Under the pieces are notes generated by a model that made no database searches, was not told where the DNA came from, and saw only the letters and a program-made list of their open reading frames with translations. The position numbers were made by a program, and so were the translations under genes. A stretch of 64,000 nt of DNA from Streptomyces uncialis (GTDB lineage Bacteria; Actinomycetota; Actinomycetes; Streptomycetales; Streptomycetaceae), in contig NZ_CP109583.1 of NCBI RefSeq assembly GCF_036250755.1, forward strand, positions 4,216,001-4,280,000. Direction: 5' to 3'. Positions 51,374 through 59,464 of the stretch are shown here, piece after piece. The stretch's first letter is position 1. Every line of letters starts with the position of its first letter.

Positions 51374-51745
51374 GCCTAACTCCCCTATTACTGGCCCTTG
51401 CACAGGACCGCACTTCGCGGGCCCGGGTCAGACCTCCACCCCTCATCGGCTGGGGGTGTGCGCCGGAACGCGTCGACCGCCGCTGAATGTATCTGTCCAA
51501 CTGCCGTCTGCAACAGGTCAATCGGACGAGAAATCCGGGCACGACCGATCGGAGATTTCCGGCGAATTGACTTGAATTCAGGGCAAGTCGGGCCCGGCAA
51601 ATGCCGCGAAAGGAATACTTCGGCAAAGCTCTTTGGCTACTTCTTATCGGCGCGCGGCCAAATAACTCATCTGAGTTCGGCACGGGCGGCGCGGCCTTTT
51701 CCCCAACTCTATCGCGTTCAACCCTGGAGAATTGACCAGAGAATC
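51374..51745. other. AT-richer leader/promoter region of the cold-shock gene
   Basis: 372 bp without a gene. Base composition is clearly less GC-rich than elsewhere (for example AGGAATACTTCGGCAAAGCT near 51610 and AAATAACTCATCTGAGTTCG near 51660). It probably holds the csp promoter and a long 5' untranslated region. No named riboswitch was recognised. Confidence 0.55.
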
Positions 51746-51774
51746 GCCCCCTCCGCGTCTTTCGCGGAGGGGGC
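51746..51774. terminator. Terminator hairpin after the MoaD/ThiS-like gene
   Basis: GCCCCCTCCGCG (51746-51757), loop TCTTT, CGCGGAGGGGGC (51763-51774): perfect 12-bp stem, 47 bp past the stop codon at 51822 on the reverse strand. Confidence 0.85.
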
Positions 51775-51821
51775 GCGGACGGTGACACACCGTGAGCGGT
51801 CACCAGGAGTACGGGCGGGGC

Positions 51822-52097
51822 TCAGCCGCCGGCGACCGCCGGGATGATCGACACACCCGCGCCGTCGGGCGTGGCGGTCGAGAGACCCTGCTCGAAACGG
51901 ACGTCGTCGTCGTTGACGTAGACGTTCACGAAGCGGCGCAGATTGCCCTGGTCGTCCAGGACGCGCGCGGCGATTCCGTGGTGGTTCTTCTCCAGGTCGG
52001 CGATGACCTCACCGAGGGTCGCGCCCTCGGCGGGCACCTCGGCCTTGCCGCCGGTGTAGGTGCGCAGAATGGTCGGGATACGGACGTTGACGCTCAT
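51822..52097 (-). CDS. MoaD/ThiS family sulfur-carrier protein
   Basis: A 91-residue ubiquitin-fold protein from ATG 52097 (MSVNVRIPTILRTYTGGKAE). Beta-grasp pattern: VPAEGATLGEVIADLEKNHH, RFVNVYVNDDDVRFEQGLST and the C-terminal VSIIPAVAGG, whose di-glycine is the thiocarboxylation site. It is close to the CysO type (R-x-x-N-V-Y-V-N), which carries sulfur for cysteine synthesis with CysM and the protease Mec in mycobacteria. Those partners are not adjacent here. The gene is 253 bp after thrC on the same strand and has its own terminator. Confidence 0.9.
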   Translation of the reverse strand: MSVNVRIPTILRTYTGGKAEVPAEGATLGEVIADLEKNHHGIAARVLDDQGNLRRFVNVYVNDDDVRFEQGLSTATPDGAGVSIIPAVAGG

Positions 52098-52350
52098 GTG
52101 GCGGCCTTTCCGGGTCGGTTACCGGCGGTGCGGGTGCCCCGGCCCACCGGGCGCCCCCGTCCCCCGCCACCGCCCGGACGGAACCGGGACGCGACCGGGT
52201 CGGGGCAGGCGGATCGGGGCAGGGCGGTGCGGGGCGGTGCGGGGCAGGACAGGCAGGGCGGTGCGGGACGGGGCGGGAACGGGACCGGGGGGCCGGGGCG
52301 GGCGGGGACAAGGAAGGCGGCGTCCCGGTCCCACCCCGGTCACGTACCGG

Positions 52351-53646
52351 TCAGTCGGTGGCGAGGCCCGCCGCGCGGAACGCCTCCAGGCTGGCCGGGA
52401 TGGTCGCGGTGGGGCCGGTCGTCGGCTCCACCGCGTCCAGGGTCTTGAGCCCGTCGCCCGTGTTCAGCACCACCGTGGTCAGCGTCGGGTCCAGCAGCCC
52501 CGCCTCGATGAGCTTGCGGGTGACACCGACCGTGACCCCGCCCGCGGTCTCCGCGAAGATGCCCTCGGTCCGGGCCAGCAGCTTGATCGCCTCGACGACC
52601 GTCGCGTCGTCCACGTCCTCGACCGCGCCGCCGGTCCGGCGGGCGATGTCGAGCACGTACGGGCCGTCCGCCGGGTTGCCGATGGCCAGCGACTTGGCGA
52701 TGGTGTCCGGCTTCTGCGGACGCACCACGTCATGCCCGGCCTTGAACGCGGCGGAGACCGGCGAGCAGCCCTCGGCCTGCGCGCCGAAGATCCGGTACGG
52801 CTTGTCGGCGACGAGGCCGAGCTTGATCAGCTCCTGGAGTCCCTTGTCGATCTTCGTGAGCTGGGAGCCGGAGGCGATCGGGATCACCAGCTGGTCCGGG
52901 ATCTCCCAGCCGAGCTGCTCGCAGATCTCGTACGCCAGCGTCTTGGAGCCCTCGCCGTAGTACGGGCGGAGATTGACGTTGACGAAGCCCCAGCCCTCAC
53001 CGAGCGGGTCACCGATCAGCTCGGAGCAGAAACGGTTCACGTCGTCGTACGTGCCCTCGATGCCGACGACGTCGCCGCCGTAGACGGCGGCCATGACGAC
53101 CTTGCCCTGCTCCAGGTCGTGCGGGATGAAGACACAGGACCGGAAACCGGCCCGGGCGGCGGCGGCGCCGACGGCACCCGCGAGGTTGCCCGTCGAGGAG
53201 CAGGAGAGCGTGGTGAAGCCGAAGGCGCGCGCGGCCTCCAGGGCCTGGGCGACGACCCGGTCCTTGAAGGAGTGCGTCGGATTGCCGGAATCGTCCTTGA
53301 TGTACAGGCCGCCGGTCACCCCGAGCTCACGGGCGAGGTTGTCGGCCTTGACGAGCTTGGTCCAGCCGGGGTTGAGATTCGGCTTGGACGCCACATCGGC
53401 GGGGACGGGGAGCAGCGGGGCGTAGCGCCAGATGTTCTCGGGGCCCGACTCGATCTTCTTGCGGAGCCCCTCGGGGTCACCGACCGGGAGGTCGTAGGCG
53501 ACTTCAAGGGGCCCGAAACACAGTTCGCACGCGAAGATCGGGCCGAGGGCGAAGCGCTCCCCGCATTCCCGGCAGGACAGCGCGGCGGCGGGACCGAGAT
53601 CGACCGCGGGGGCGTCGGTGGAAGGTGCGACGGTCTGAACAGCCAT
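52351..53646 (-). CDS. thrC: Threonine synthase
   Basis: A 431-residue PLP enzyme from ATG 53646. The N-terminus has a zinc-ribbon-like cluster, CRECGERFALGPIFACELCF (Cys25, 28, 40, 43), seen in the class of threonine synthases with this head. The PLP lysine lies in GNPTHSFKDRVVAQ (Lys128), and the phosphate loop is SCSSTGNLAGAVGAAAARAG. VNLRPYYGEGSKTLAYEICE and VIPIASGSQLTKIDKGLQEL are conserved. It converts O-phosphohomoserine to threonine. It is not next to hom or thrB. An 8-bp palindrome at 53768-53786 lies between it and gpgS. Confidence 0.95.
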   Translation of the reverse strand: MAVQTVAPSTDAPAVDLGPAAALSCRECGERFALGPIFACELCFGPLEVAYDLPVGDPEGLRKKIESGPENIWRYAPLLPVPADVASKPNLNPGWTKLVKADNLARELGVTGGLYIKDDSGNPTHSFKDRVVAQALEAARAFGFTTLSCSSTGNLAGAVGAAAARAGFRSCVFIPHDLEQGKVVMAAVYGGDVVGIEGTYDDVNRFCSELIGDPLGEGWGFVNVNLRPYYGEGSKTLAYEICEQLGWEIPDQLVIPIASGSQLTKIDKGLQELIKLGLVADKPYRIFGAQAEGCSPVSAAFKAGHDVVRPQKPDTIAKSLAIGNPADGPYVLDIARRTGGAVEDVDDATVVEAIKLLARTEGIFAETAGGVTVGVTRKLIEAGLLDPTLTTVVLNTGDGLKTLDAVEPTTGPTATIPASLEAFRAAGLATD

Positions 53647-53767
53647 GAGAGGCGAGGCCCTTTCTCCTCATCTTCCCCGTGACGCGTTTCGCCACGAGAC
53701 GGAATTGGCACCTTCCCGAGCCGGGGAGCCTCGCGACATCGCGCAGTGTCCGGTACGTCGACGCGTG

Positions 53768-53786
53768 ACGTCATCACGGATGACGT
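53768..53786. promoter_or_regulatory. Perfect palindrome between thrC and gpgS
   Basis: ACGTCATC (53768-53775), spacer ACG, GATGACGT (53779-53786). It lies 122 bp before thrC and 206 bp before gpgS in a 345-bp divergent interval with no other gene. The regulator is unknown. Confidence 0.55.
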
Positions 53787-53991
53787 GGTGCTGCGTCGGC
53801 GGATCACTGACGGTTACGAGAACCGGCTGGAGGGTTGCCGGGGCTTCAACGGGCCGTATCCCTCTGCCCCTCTGGATGAGCGGTATTCGATTGTGTGTCG
53901 GCGCGGCGACCCCGACATGCGACGGTCATCCGCGTTGTTCAAGACTGTAACCGAAGGCCAGGACAGTTGAGATAGTCGTCCGCACCGCGAG

Positions 53992-55017
53992 ATGGATCAC
54001 AGTTGGGAGCCGCTGACCGTGCTGGAAGAAGTCGAGAACTGGCTGAGCAGGCGCTCCTGGTCCGTGACCGACCGGCCGCGGAGCAGGCTCGTCACGGCGA
54101 AACGGGCTTCGGGCGCCCGGGTCAGTGTCGTCCTTCCGGCCCTCGACGAACAGGCGACCGTCGGCCAGATCGTGACCGTGATCCGCGAGGAGCTGATGCG
54201 GGGACCGGTACCGCTGGTGGACGAGCTGGTGGTGGTGGACTCCGGTTCCACGGACCGGACGGCCGAGGTCGCGGCGGCGGCCGGCGCGCGGGTGGTGCAC
54301 CGGGACGCGATCCTGCCCCGGCTGCCCGCGGTGCCCGGCAAGGGCGAGGTGCTGTGGCGGTCGCTGCTGGTCACCAGCGGCGACATCGTGTGTTTCGTGG
54401 ACGCGGATCTGCGGGAGTTCTCGGCGGACTTCGTCGCGGGGATCGTGGGACCGCTGCTGACCGAGCCGGAGGTGCAGTTCGTCAAGGCGATGTACGACCG
54501 TCCGCTGGGGGCCGGGGCGGGGCCCGGCGGGGCGGGGCCCGGCGGGGCGGGGCCCGGCGGGGCGGGGGGCGAGCAGGGCGGCCGGGTCACCGAGCTGATG
54601 GCGCGCCCGCTGCTCAACATGCACTGGCCGCTGCTCGCCGGGTTCGTCCAGCCGCTGGGCGGGGAGTACGCGGCGCGGCGCTCGCTCCTTGAGCGGCTGC
54701 CGTTCCCCGTCGGGTACGGGGTGGAGCTGGGGCTGCTGGTCGACGCGCTGCACACGGTGGGGCTCGACGCGCTCGCGCAGGTCGACGTGGGGGTGCGAAG
54801 GCACCGCCACCAGGACGGGCGGGCGCTGGGGCGGATGGCGGCGGCCATCTACCGGACCGCGCAGCTGCGGCTGGCGCGGGGGCATCTGCTGCGGCCCGAG
54901 CTGACGCAGTTCGAGCGGGGGGACCAGGGGTTCGAGCCTCGGACGTACCAGGTGGATACCGAGGAGAGGCCGCCGATCGGGGGGATCGCGGAGTACGCGG
55001 CGCGGCGGGTCGCGTAG
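53992..55017 (+). CDS. Glucosyl-3-phosphoglycerate synthase
   Basis: A 341-residue GT-A glycosyltransferase from ATG 53992 (MDHSWEPLTVLEEVENWLSR). Nucleotide-sugar motifs: ARVSVVLPALDEQATVGQIV, DELVVVDSGSTDRTAEVAAA and the metal-binding D-x-D in DIVCFVDADLREFS (Asp137-Ala-Asp139), then VQFVKAMYDRPL and LLNMHWPLLAGFVQPLGGEY. GpgS transfers glucose from NDP-glucose to 3-phosphoglycerate, the first step towards glucosylglycerate and methylglucose polysaccharide. A Gly-rich repeat (GPGGAGPGGAGPGGAGG, near residue 182) is inserted after the acceptor loop, made by a 15-bp tandem repeat. Confidence 0.9.
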   Translation: MDHSWEPLTVLEEVENWLSRRSWSVTDRPRSRLVTAKRASGARVSVVLPALDEQATVGQIVTVIREELMRGPVPLVDELVVVDSGSTDRTAEVAAAAGARVVHRDAILPRLPAVPGKGEVLWRSLLVTSGDIVCFVDADLREFSADFVAGIVGPLLTEPEVQFVKAMYDRPLGAGAGPGGAGPGGAGPGGAGGEQGGRVTELMARPLLNMHWPLLAGFVQPLGGEYAARRSLLERLPFPVGYGVELGLLVDALHTVGLDALAQVDVGVRRHRHQDGRALGRMAAAIYRTAQLRLARGHLLRPELTQFERGDQGFEPRTYQVDTEERPPIGGIAEYAARRVA

Positions 55018-55047
55018 CCGGGCCCTCGGTTGTCTATTTTCACCTTT

Positions 55048-55341
55048 ATGCGTTTTTCACACCCCAGGGGGAAGGTATCGGGCGGTGGCGTCCGACGGTT
55101 CGCCGTGTGGACGGCAGGGGTCCTCGTGGCGCTGGCACTCGCCGTGACGGCGGATTCGTCCGCGTACGCGGCGGGGTCGCCCCGAGCGGGCGCCACCCCC
55201 GTGGCGGGGAGCCCGGCGGGCGCCCCTTCGGGGCGGGAGGGGTCGGCGGTGCATCTGTACGCGGGGCTGGGGGTCTCGCTGGTCGCGATGGCGGGGCTGC
55301 TGGCGGTGGGCATCCGCAGCAGGGTGAACGGCCCGAGGTAA
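55048..55341 (+). CDS. Small exported/membrane protein
   Basis: A 97-residue protein from ATG 55048 (MRFSHPRGKVSGGGVRRFAV). The N-terminal hydrophobic helix AVWTAGVLVALALAVTADSS looks like a signal peptide with a possible A-Y-A site. It is followed by a Pro/Gly/Ala linker and a second hydrophobic helix YAGLGVSLVAMAGLLAVGIR with a basic end, so the protein would be held in the membrane with its linker outside. Family not recognised. It follows the gpgS stop by 30 bp on the same strand. Confidence 0.6.
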   Translation: MRFSHPRGKVSGGGVRRFAVWTAGVLVALALAVTADSSAYAAGSPRAGATPVAGSPAGAPSGREGSAVHLYAGLGVSLVAMAGLLAVGIRSRVNGPR

Positions 55342-55399
55342 CCCCCGACGCTCCGGGCGCCGTATACGAACTCGGCCGGCCCCGTTGGTCCCGTTGGTC

Positions 55400-55845
55400 G
55401 GCGCCCTCTTGGTCTCTTGCGCTGGGCGAACTTGTTCCTGTGCCGTCGTTCGTGGGTTTCGCGCAGTTCCCCGCGCCCCTTTGGGGCGCATCCGGCTTGT
55501 TCTTCGGGTCGGTGCCGGTCGGGATTCTCCGTCCTCGATCCGACACGCTCGGTACGACGTGAAGTGGCTCTACTGAAGAGCATCGGAGTCTGCGAGCAGA
55601 GATTCCCGCCCACCCCCTCCCGCAGCAGCGCGACTGCGGGAGGAGAGGAGTGCCCCTTCAGGGGCGCGGGGAACTGCGCACCCACGAACGTACCCGCACA
55701 GGAACAAGTACGCCCAGGTGGGGAACCCCAGAGGCGCAAGCGAAGGCGACCCGCGGGGAACTGCGCACCCACGGACGGCCTGTGCGGGGACGAGTACGCC
55801 CAGCCGGACGGACCTCGGAAGCGCGAGCGAAGGCGAACTGCGGGC
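55400..55845. repeat. Repeat locus R6, complete element
   Basis: One left arm near 55459, a core of about 55475-55640 that is nearly identical to R1, and right arms near 55661 and 55749, ending GGAAGCGCGAGCGAAGGCG. The hairpin CTCCCGCAG-CAGCGCGA-CTGCGGGAG (9-bp perfect arms, 55617-55642) is clearest in this copy. Confidence 0.85.
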
Positions 55846-55918
55846 AAAACCACCGGGTGCTCGGACAGGGGGCCGATGGGACGTTTGGGGGGCAGGGGGG
55901 TGGGCGAGGTATCGCCGT

Positions 55919-57352
55919 ATGGGTTTCTCTCAGGGTGGGCAAGGCGCCAGGATCCTCGTCGCGTCGAACCGCGGCCCGGTCTCGTACGACGTACAGAAGG
56001 ACGGCACCCTGCAAGCCCGCAGAGGCGGCGGCGGCCTCGTCTCGGGCCTCTCCGCGATCGGCCCGGACACGGACGCGGTCTGGGTCTGCGCCGCCCTCGG
56101 CGACGGCGACCGCGAAGCGGTCCGCCGCACCGGCGGCGCCCTGCCCCAAGAGGACACCGGCGACCAGCGGGTCCGGATGCTCGACATCCCGCCGGAGGTG
56201 TACGCCGACGCCTACAACGGCATCGCGAACTCCGTCCTGTGGTTCGTCCACCACATGCTGTACCAGACCCCGCTGGAGCCCGTGTTCGACACGGAGTTCC
56301 GCACCCGCTGGGCCGCCTACGAGTCGTACAACGCCGCGTTCGCCCGCGCCCTCGCGGACGAGGCGGCCGAGGGCGCCGCCGTCCTCGTGCAGGACTACCA
56401 CCTGGCCCTGGTCCCGGGACTGCTCCGCGCGCTGCGCCCCGATCTGCGGATCGGCCACTTCTCGCACACGCCGTGGGCCCCGGTGGACTACTTCCGGCTG
56501 CTGCCGGACGACGTGGCGGAGCAACTGCTGAGGGGCATCCTCGGCGCGGACCGGGCCGCGTTCCTCACCCACCGCTGGGCGGACGCCTTCACCGCGTGCT
56601 GCGAGGAGATCCTGGGCGGTACCGGCGGCACCCGGATCGGGGTGCACGGGCTCGGCGCGGACGCCGGGTTCCTGCGGGAGCGCTCGCACCGCGCGGACGT
56701 CGAGGAGCGGATGACCGCCCTGCGCGAGCAGATCGGCACCGCGCCGGACGGCGGCCCGCGGCGGACGGTCGTCCGTGTGGACCGTACGGAACTGTCGAAG
56801 AACATCGTGCGCGGGCTGCTGGCCTACCGGGACCTGCTGGAGCGGTACCCCGAGTGGCGCGGCCGGGTGGTGCACATCGCGTTCGCGTACCCGTCGCGGC
56901 AGGACCTCGCGGTCTACCGCGAGTACACCGAGGAGGTGTCGAGGGTCGCCGGGGAGATCAACGGCGCGTACGGGACGGAGGGCTGGACGCCGGTCGTGCT
57001 GCATGTGAAGGACGACTTCGCCCGGTCCCTGGCCGCGTACCGCCTCGCGGACGTCGCCCTCGTCAACCCGGTCCGGGACGGGATGAACCTCGTCGCGAAG
57101 GAGATCCCGGTGGTCTCCGACCAGGGCTGCGTCCTGGTGCTGTCCCGGGAGGCGGGCGCGTTCGAGGAGCTGGGGGAGCACTCGCTGACGGTCAATCCGT
57201 ACGACGTGACCGCCACCGCCGACGCCCTGCACCGGGGCCTGTCCACCCCCGACGCCGAACGGGCCGAGCGGACCAAGCACCTCGCGGCGGCGGCCACCGC
57301 GCTCCCCCCGGACCGGTGGTTCCTGGACCAGCTGCGGGCCCTGGACGACTGA
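55919..57352 (+). CDS. otsA: Alpha,alpha-trehalose-phosphate synthase OtsA
   Basis: A 477-residue GT20 enzyme from ATG 55919 (MGFSQGGQGARILVASNRGP). GT-B fold motifs: R-G-G-G-G-L in RRGGGGLVSGLSAIGP, LWFVHHMLYQT, YESYNAAFARALADEA, VLVQDYHLALVPGLLRALRP, IGHFSHTPWAPVDYFRLLPD, VRVDRTELSKNIVRGLLAYR and LVNPVRDGMNLVAKEIPVVS with the E-x-x-E-like end EAGAFEELGEHSLTVNPYD. It makes trehalose-6-phosphate from UDP/GDP-glucose and glucose-6-phosphate. The start is 74 bp after repeat R6. otsB lies convergent, so the pair is not an operon. Confidence 0.94.
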   Translation: MGFSQGGQGARILVASNRGPVSYDVQKDGTLQARRGGGGLVSGLSAIGPDTDAVWVCAALGDGDREAVRRTGGALPQEDTGDQRVRMLDIPPEVYADAYNGIANSVLWFVHHMLYQTPLEPVFDTEFRTRWAAYESYNAAFARALADEAAEGAAVLVQDYHLALVPGLLRALRPDLRIGHFSHTPWAPVDYFRLLPDDVAEQLLRGILGADRAAFLTHRWADAFTACCEEILGGTGGTRIGVHGLGADAGFLRERSHRADVEERMTALREQIGTAPDGGPRRTVVRVDRTELSKNIVRGLLAYRDLLERYPEWRGRVVHIAFAYPSRQDLAVYREYTEEVSRVAGEINGAYGTEGWTPVVLHVKDDFARSLAAYRLADVALVNPVRDGMNLVAKEIPVVSDQGCVLVLSREAGAFEELGEHSLTVNPYDVTATADALHRGLSTPDAERAERTKHLAAAATALPPDRWFLDQLRALDD

Positions 57353-57360
57353 GCACCGAC

Positions 57361-57407
57361 CGGACCGGCCACCAGGAACCGTTCTCCGGGTGGTGGGTGC
57401 CGGTCCG
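57361..57407. terminator. Bidirectional terminator between otsA and otsB
   Basis: CGGACCGGCCACC (57361-57373) and GGTGCCGGTCCG (57396-57407) pair over 12 bp with one bulge, between the two convergent stop codons. Confidence 0.7.
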
Positions 57408-57413
57408 TGGCGG

Positions 57414-58265
57414 TCAGGGTGTCCGGATGGCCGCCGCGAGGGACGCCAGCAGCGCGACGACGCCCGCCGGGCCGTCCACGACCAGGTCGGAGCGCTCGGC
57501 CAGCTCCGTCACCTCGGTGCTGCCGCTGCACACCAGCAGCCCGGGGAAGCCGCCGGAACGCAGCTTCTCCACCGCGGCGAAGGCGGGGATGTCGCCCAGG
57601 TCGTCGCCCGCGTACAGGACGGCCGCGGCGTCCGTCTCCTTGAGGTACCGGGTGAGGGCGACGCCCTTGTCCATGCCCGGGGGGCGCAGTTCCAGGACCA
57701 TCCGGCCCGGTTCCACGATCAGGCCGTGCCGGGACGCGAGCGCGGCGAGCGGGGTGCGCAGCGCGTCGAACGCGGCCTGCGGGTCGTCGGCGCGGCGGGT
57801 GTGGACCGCGACCGCGTGGCCCTTCTCCTCGATCCACGCGCCCTGCCGGACACCGGCGGAGTCGAGGACGGCGGGGAGTTCCGCGCGGACCGCGGCGACG
57901 CCGGGATGCGGGTCGGGCGCGGTGAGCGTGCCGGTACGGGCGTCCCAGCGTTCGGCGCCGTAGTGGCCGAGGACGACGAGGTGCTCCAGGCCCGGGACCC
58001 CGGCGAAGCCGCCGTTGCGGACGGCGACGGGGGCCGGGCGGCCGGTGATGACGGCGACCGAGCGGACGAGGGGGCCGAGGGATCTGAGTGCGGGGACGGC
58101 GCCCTCGTGGGCCCGGGCCCGGTCGGGGTCGGCGACGATCGGGGCGAGGGTGCCGTCGAAGTCCAGGGCGATCACCGCGTGGTCCGGGGCGGTGAGCAGA
58201 CGGTGGAGGCCTTCGCGGCCGGCGGGGGTGGTGGGGCTCGGCAAGGTGTTCGGGTGGCTGCCCAT
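57414..58265 (-). CDS. otsB: Trehalose-6-phosphate phosphatase OtsB
   Basis: A 283-residue HAD phosphatase from ATG 58265 (MGSHPNTLPSPTTPAGREGL). Motif I VIALDFDGTLAPIVADPDRA (D-x-D-G-T at 35-39), motif II RSVAVITGRPAPVAV, EHLVVLGHYGAERW, IEEKGHAVAVHTRRADDPQA typical of OtsB, the conserved K in DKGVALTRYLKE, and motif IV AVLYAGDDLGDIPAFAAVEK. It removes phosphate from trehalose-6-phosphate made by the convergent otsA. The promoter side faces repeat locus R7. Confidence 0.94.
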   Translation of the reverse strand: MGSHPNTLPSPTTPAGREGLHRLLTAPDHAVIALDFDGTLAPIVADPDRARAHEGAVPALRSLGPLVRSVAVITGRPAPVAVRNGGFAGVPGLEHLVVLGHYGAERWDARTGTLTAPDPHPGVAAVRAELPAVLDSAGVRQGAWIEEKGHAVAVHTRRADDPQAAFDALRTPLAALASRHGLIVEPGRMVLELRPPGMDKGVALTRYLKETDAAAVLYAGDDLGDIPAFAAVEKLRSGGFPGLLVCSGSTEVTELAERSDLVVDGPAGVVALLASLAAAIRTP

Positions 58266-58329
58266 GGTCCCCGAGCGTAGCCCTAGCCGGGCCGGCAGAC
58301 AGAGGACCGGCGAGCCGTCGCCGTCCCCT

Positions 58330-58860
58330 CGCCCCCGGGGTTCCCCGTGCCGGGCGCACTTGTCCCTGTGCGGGTCGTCCGGTGGGTGCGCAGTTCCCCG
58401 CGGGTCGCCTTCGCTCGCGCCCCTGGGTTCGTCCGGCTGGACGGGCTTGTTCCTGTGCCGTCGCTCCGCGGGTGCGCAGTTCCCCGCGCCCCTGGGTTCG
58501 TCCGGCTGGACGGGCTTGTTCCTGCGCCGTCGATCGTGGGGTGCGCAGTTCCCCGCGCCCCTGGGGTTCGTCCGGGTGGACGGGCTTGTTCCTGTGCCGT
58601 CGCTCGGTGGTGGCGCAGTTCCTCGCGCCCCTGGGTTCGTCCGGGCTGGCGGGCTTATTCCTGTGCCGTCGCTCGGTGGTGGCGCAGTTCCTCGCGCCCC
58701 TGGGGTTGTCCGGCTGGACGGGCTTGTTCCTGTGCCGTCGTCCGGGGGTGCGCAGTTCCCCGCGCCCCTGGGTTTGTCCGGGCTGGCGGAGTTGTTCCTG
58801 TGCGGGTATGTCCGGGGGTGCGCGGTTCCTCGCGCCCCTGGGGTCGCGCCGCTTGCGGTG
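58330..58860. repeat. Repeat locus R7, left-arm array without a core
   Basis: Seven left arms near 58387, 58469, 58541, 58611, 58681, 58750 and 58818, three of which read GCGCAGTTCCTCGCG or GCGCGGTTCCTCGCG. Spacers carry GGTTCGTCCGGCTGGACGGG-like units. No core and no right arm; the matching right arms lie beyond the DUF3263 gene in R8. Confidence 0.85.
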
Positions 58861-58875
58861 GCCGTTCGGCTGCGG

Positions 58876-59112
58876 TCAGCGGTCTGTGCGGCGGGTGGTT
58901 CTCACCCGGCGCAGGCGGTTGACCGTCACGGGGTCGTGGGCCAGGGCCCGGGGGTCGTCCAGCAACGCGTTCAACAGCTGGTAGTAGCGCACGGGGGCCA
59001 TGTCCAACCGCTCACGGATGGCCCGCTCCTTGGCCCCGGGACTCGCCCAGCTCATCCGCTCCAGCGCGAGGACCCCGACCTCCCGCTCACCCAGCCCCTC
59101 ATCACCCACCAT
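58876..59112 (-). CDS. DUF3263 protein
   Basis: A 78-residue protein from ATG 59112 (MVGDEGLGEREVGVLALERM). DUF3263 features: LGEREVGVLALERMSWASPG, KERAIRERLDMAPVRYYQLL and NALLDDPRALAHDPVTVNRL followed by RRVRTTRRTDR. The fold is a helix-turn-helix-like short domain; actinobacteria encode one or two copies, function unknown but often assumed DNA-binding. The longer frame to 59403 reads through repeat sequence and is rejected. The gene sits exactly between repeat arrays R7 (left arms) and R8 (right arms). Confidence 0.85.
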   Translation of the reverse strand: MVGDEGLGEREVGVLALERMSWASPGAKERAIRERLDMAPVRYYQLLNALLDDPRALAHDPVTVNRLRRVRTTRRTDR

Positions 59113-59147
59113 CCAAAACACGGTACGCCACCCGCACCGGACAAGGC

Positions 59148-59445
59148 CGCCCCTCAGGAGCGCGAGGAACCGCGCCACCACCGAGCCGCGGCACAGGAGC
59201 AACTCCGCTGACCCGGACAACCCCAGGGGCGCGGGGAACTGCGCCACCACCGAACGACCGCACAGGAAAAAGCCCGCCCAGCCGGACGAACCCCAGGGGC
59301 GCGGGGAACTGCGCACCCCACGAGCGACGGCACAGGAACAACTCCGTCCACCCGGACGAACCCCAGGGGCGCGAGCGAAGGCGACCCGCGGGGAACTGCG
59401 CACCCGCGGACGACCTGTGCGGGAACAAGCGCGCCCACCCGGGGG
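59148..59445. repeat. Repeat locus R8, right-arm array
   Basis: Four right arms (AGGGGCGCGGGGAACTGCGC or variants) near 59154, 59226, 59294 and 59385, with the module CGCGAGCGAAGGCGACCCGC near 59369. No left arm. Together with R7 it forms inverted flanks around the DUF3263 gene. Confidence 0.85.
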
Positions 59446-59464
59446 CGTGAGGGGTACCGGGGGA

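Noticed and set aside
51374..51745. Named riboswitch in the cold-shock leader
   Set aside because: No known riboswitch consensus recognised; only an AT-rich leader is evident.
53746..53970. 74-codon forward frame upstream of gpgS
   Set aside because: It covers the palindrome and the divergent promoter region, has weak codon bias and no recognisable domain; a leader peptide cannot be excluded but is not supported.
57414..58265. otsA and otsB as one operon
   Set aside because: They are on opposite strands and converge on a shared hairpin at 57361-57407.
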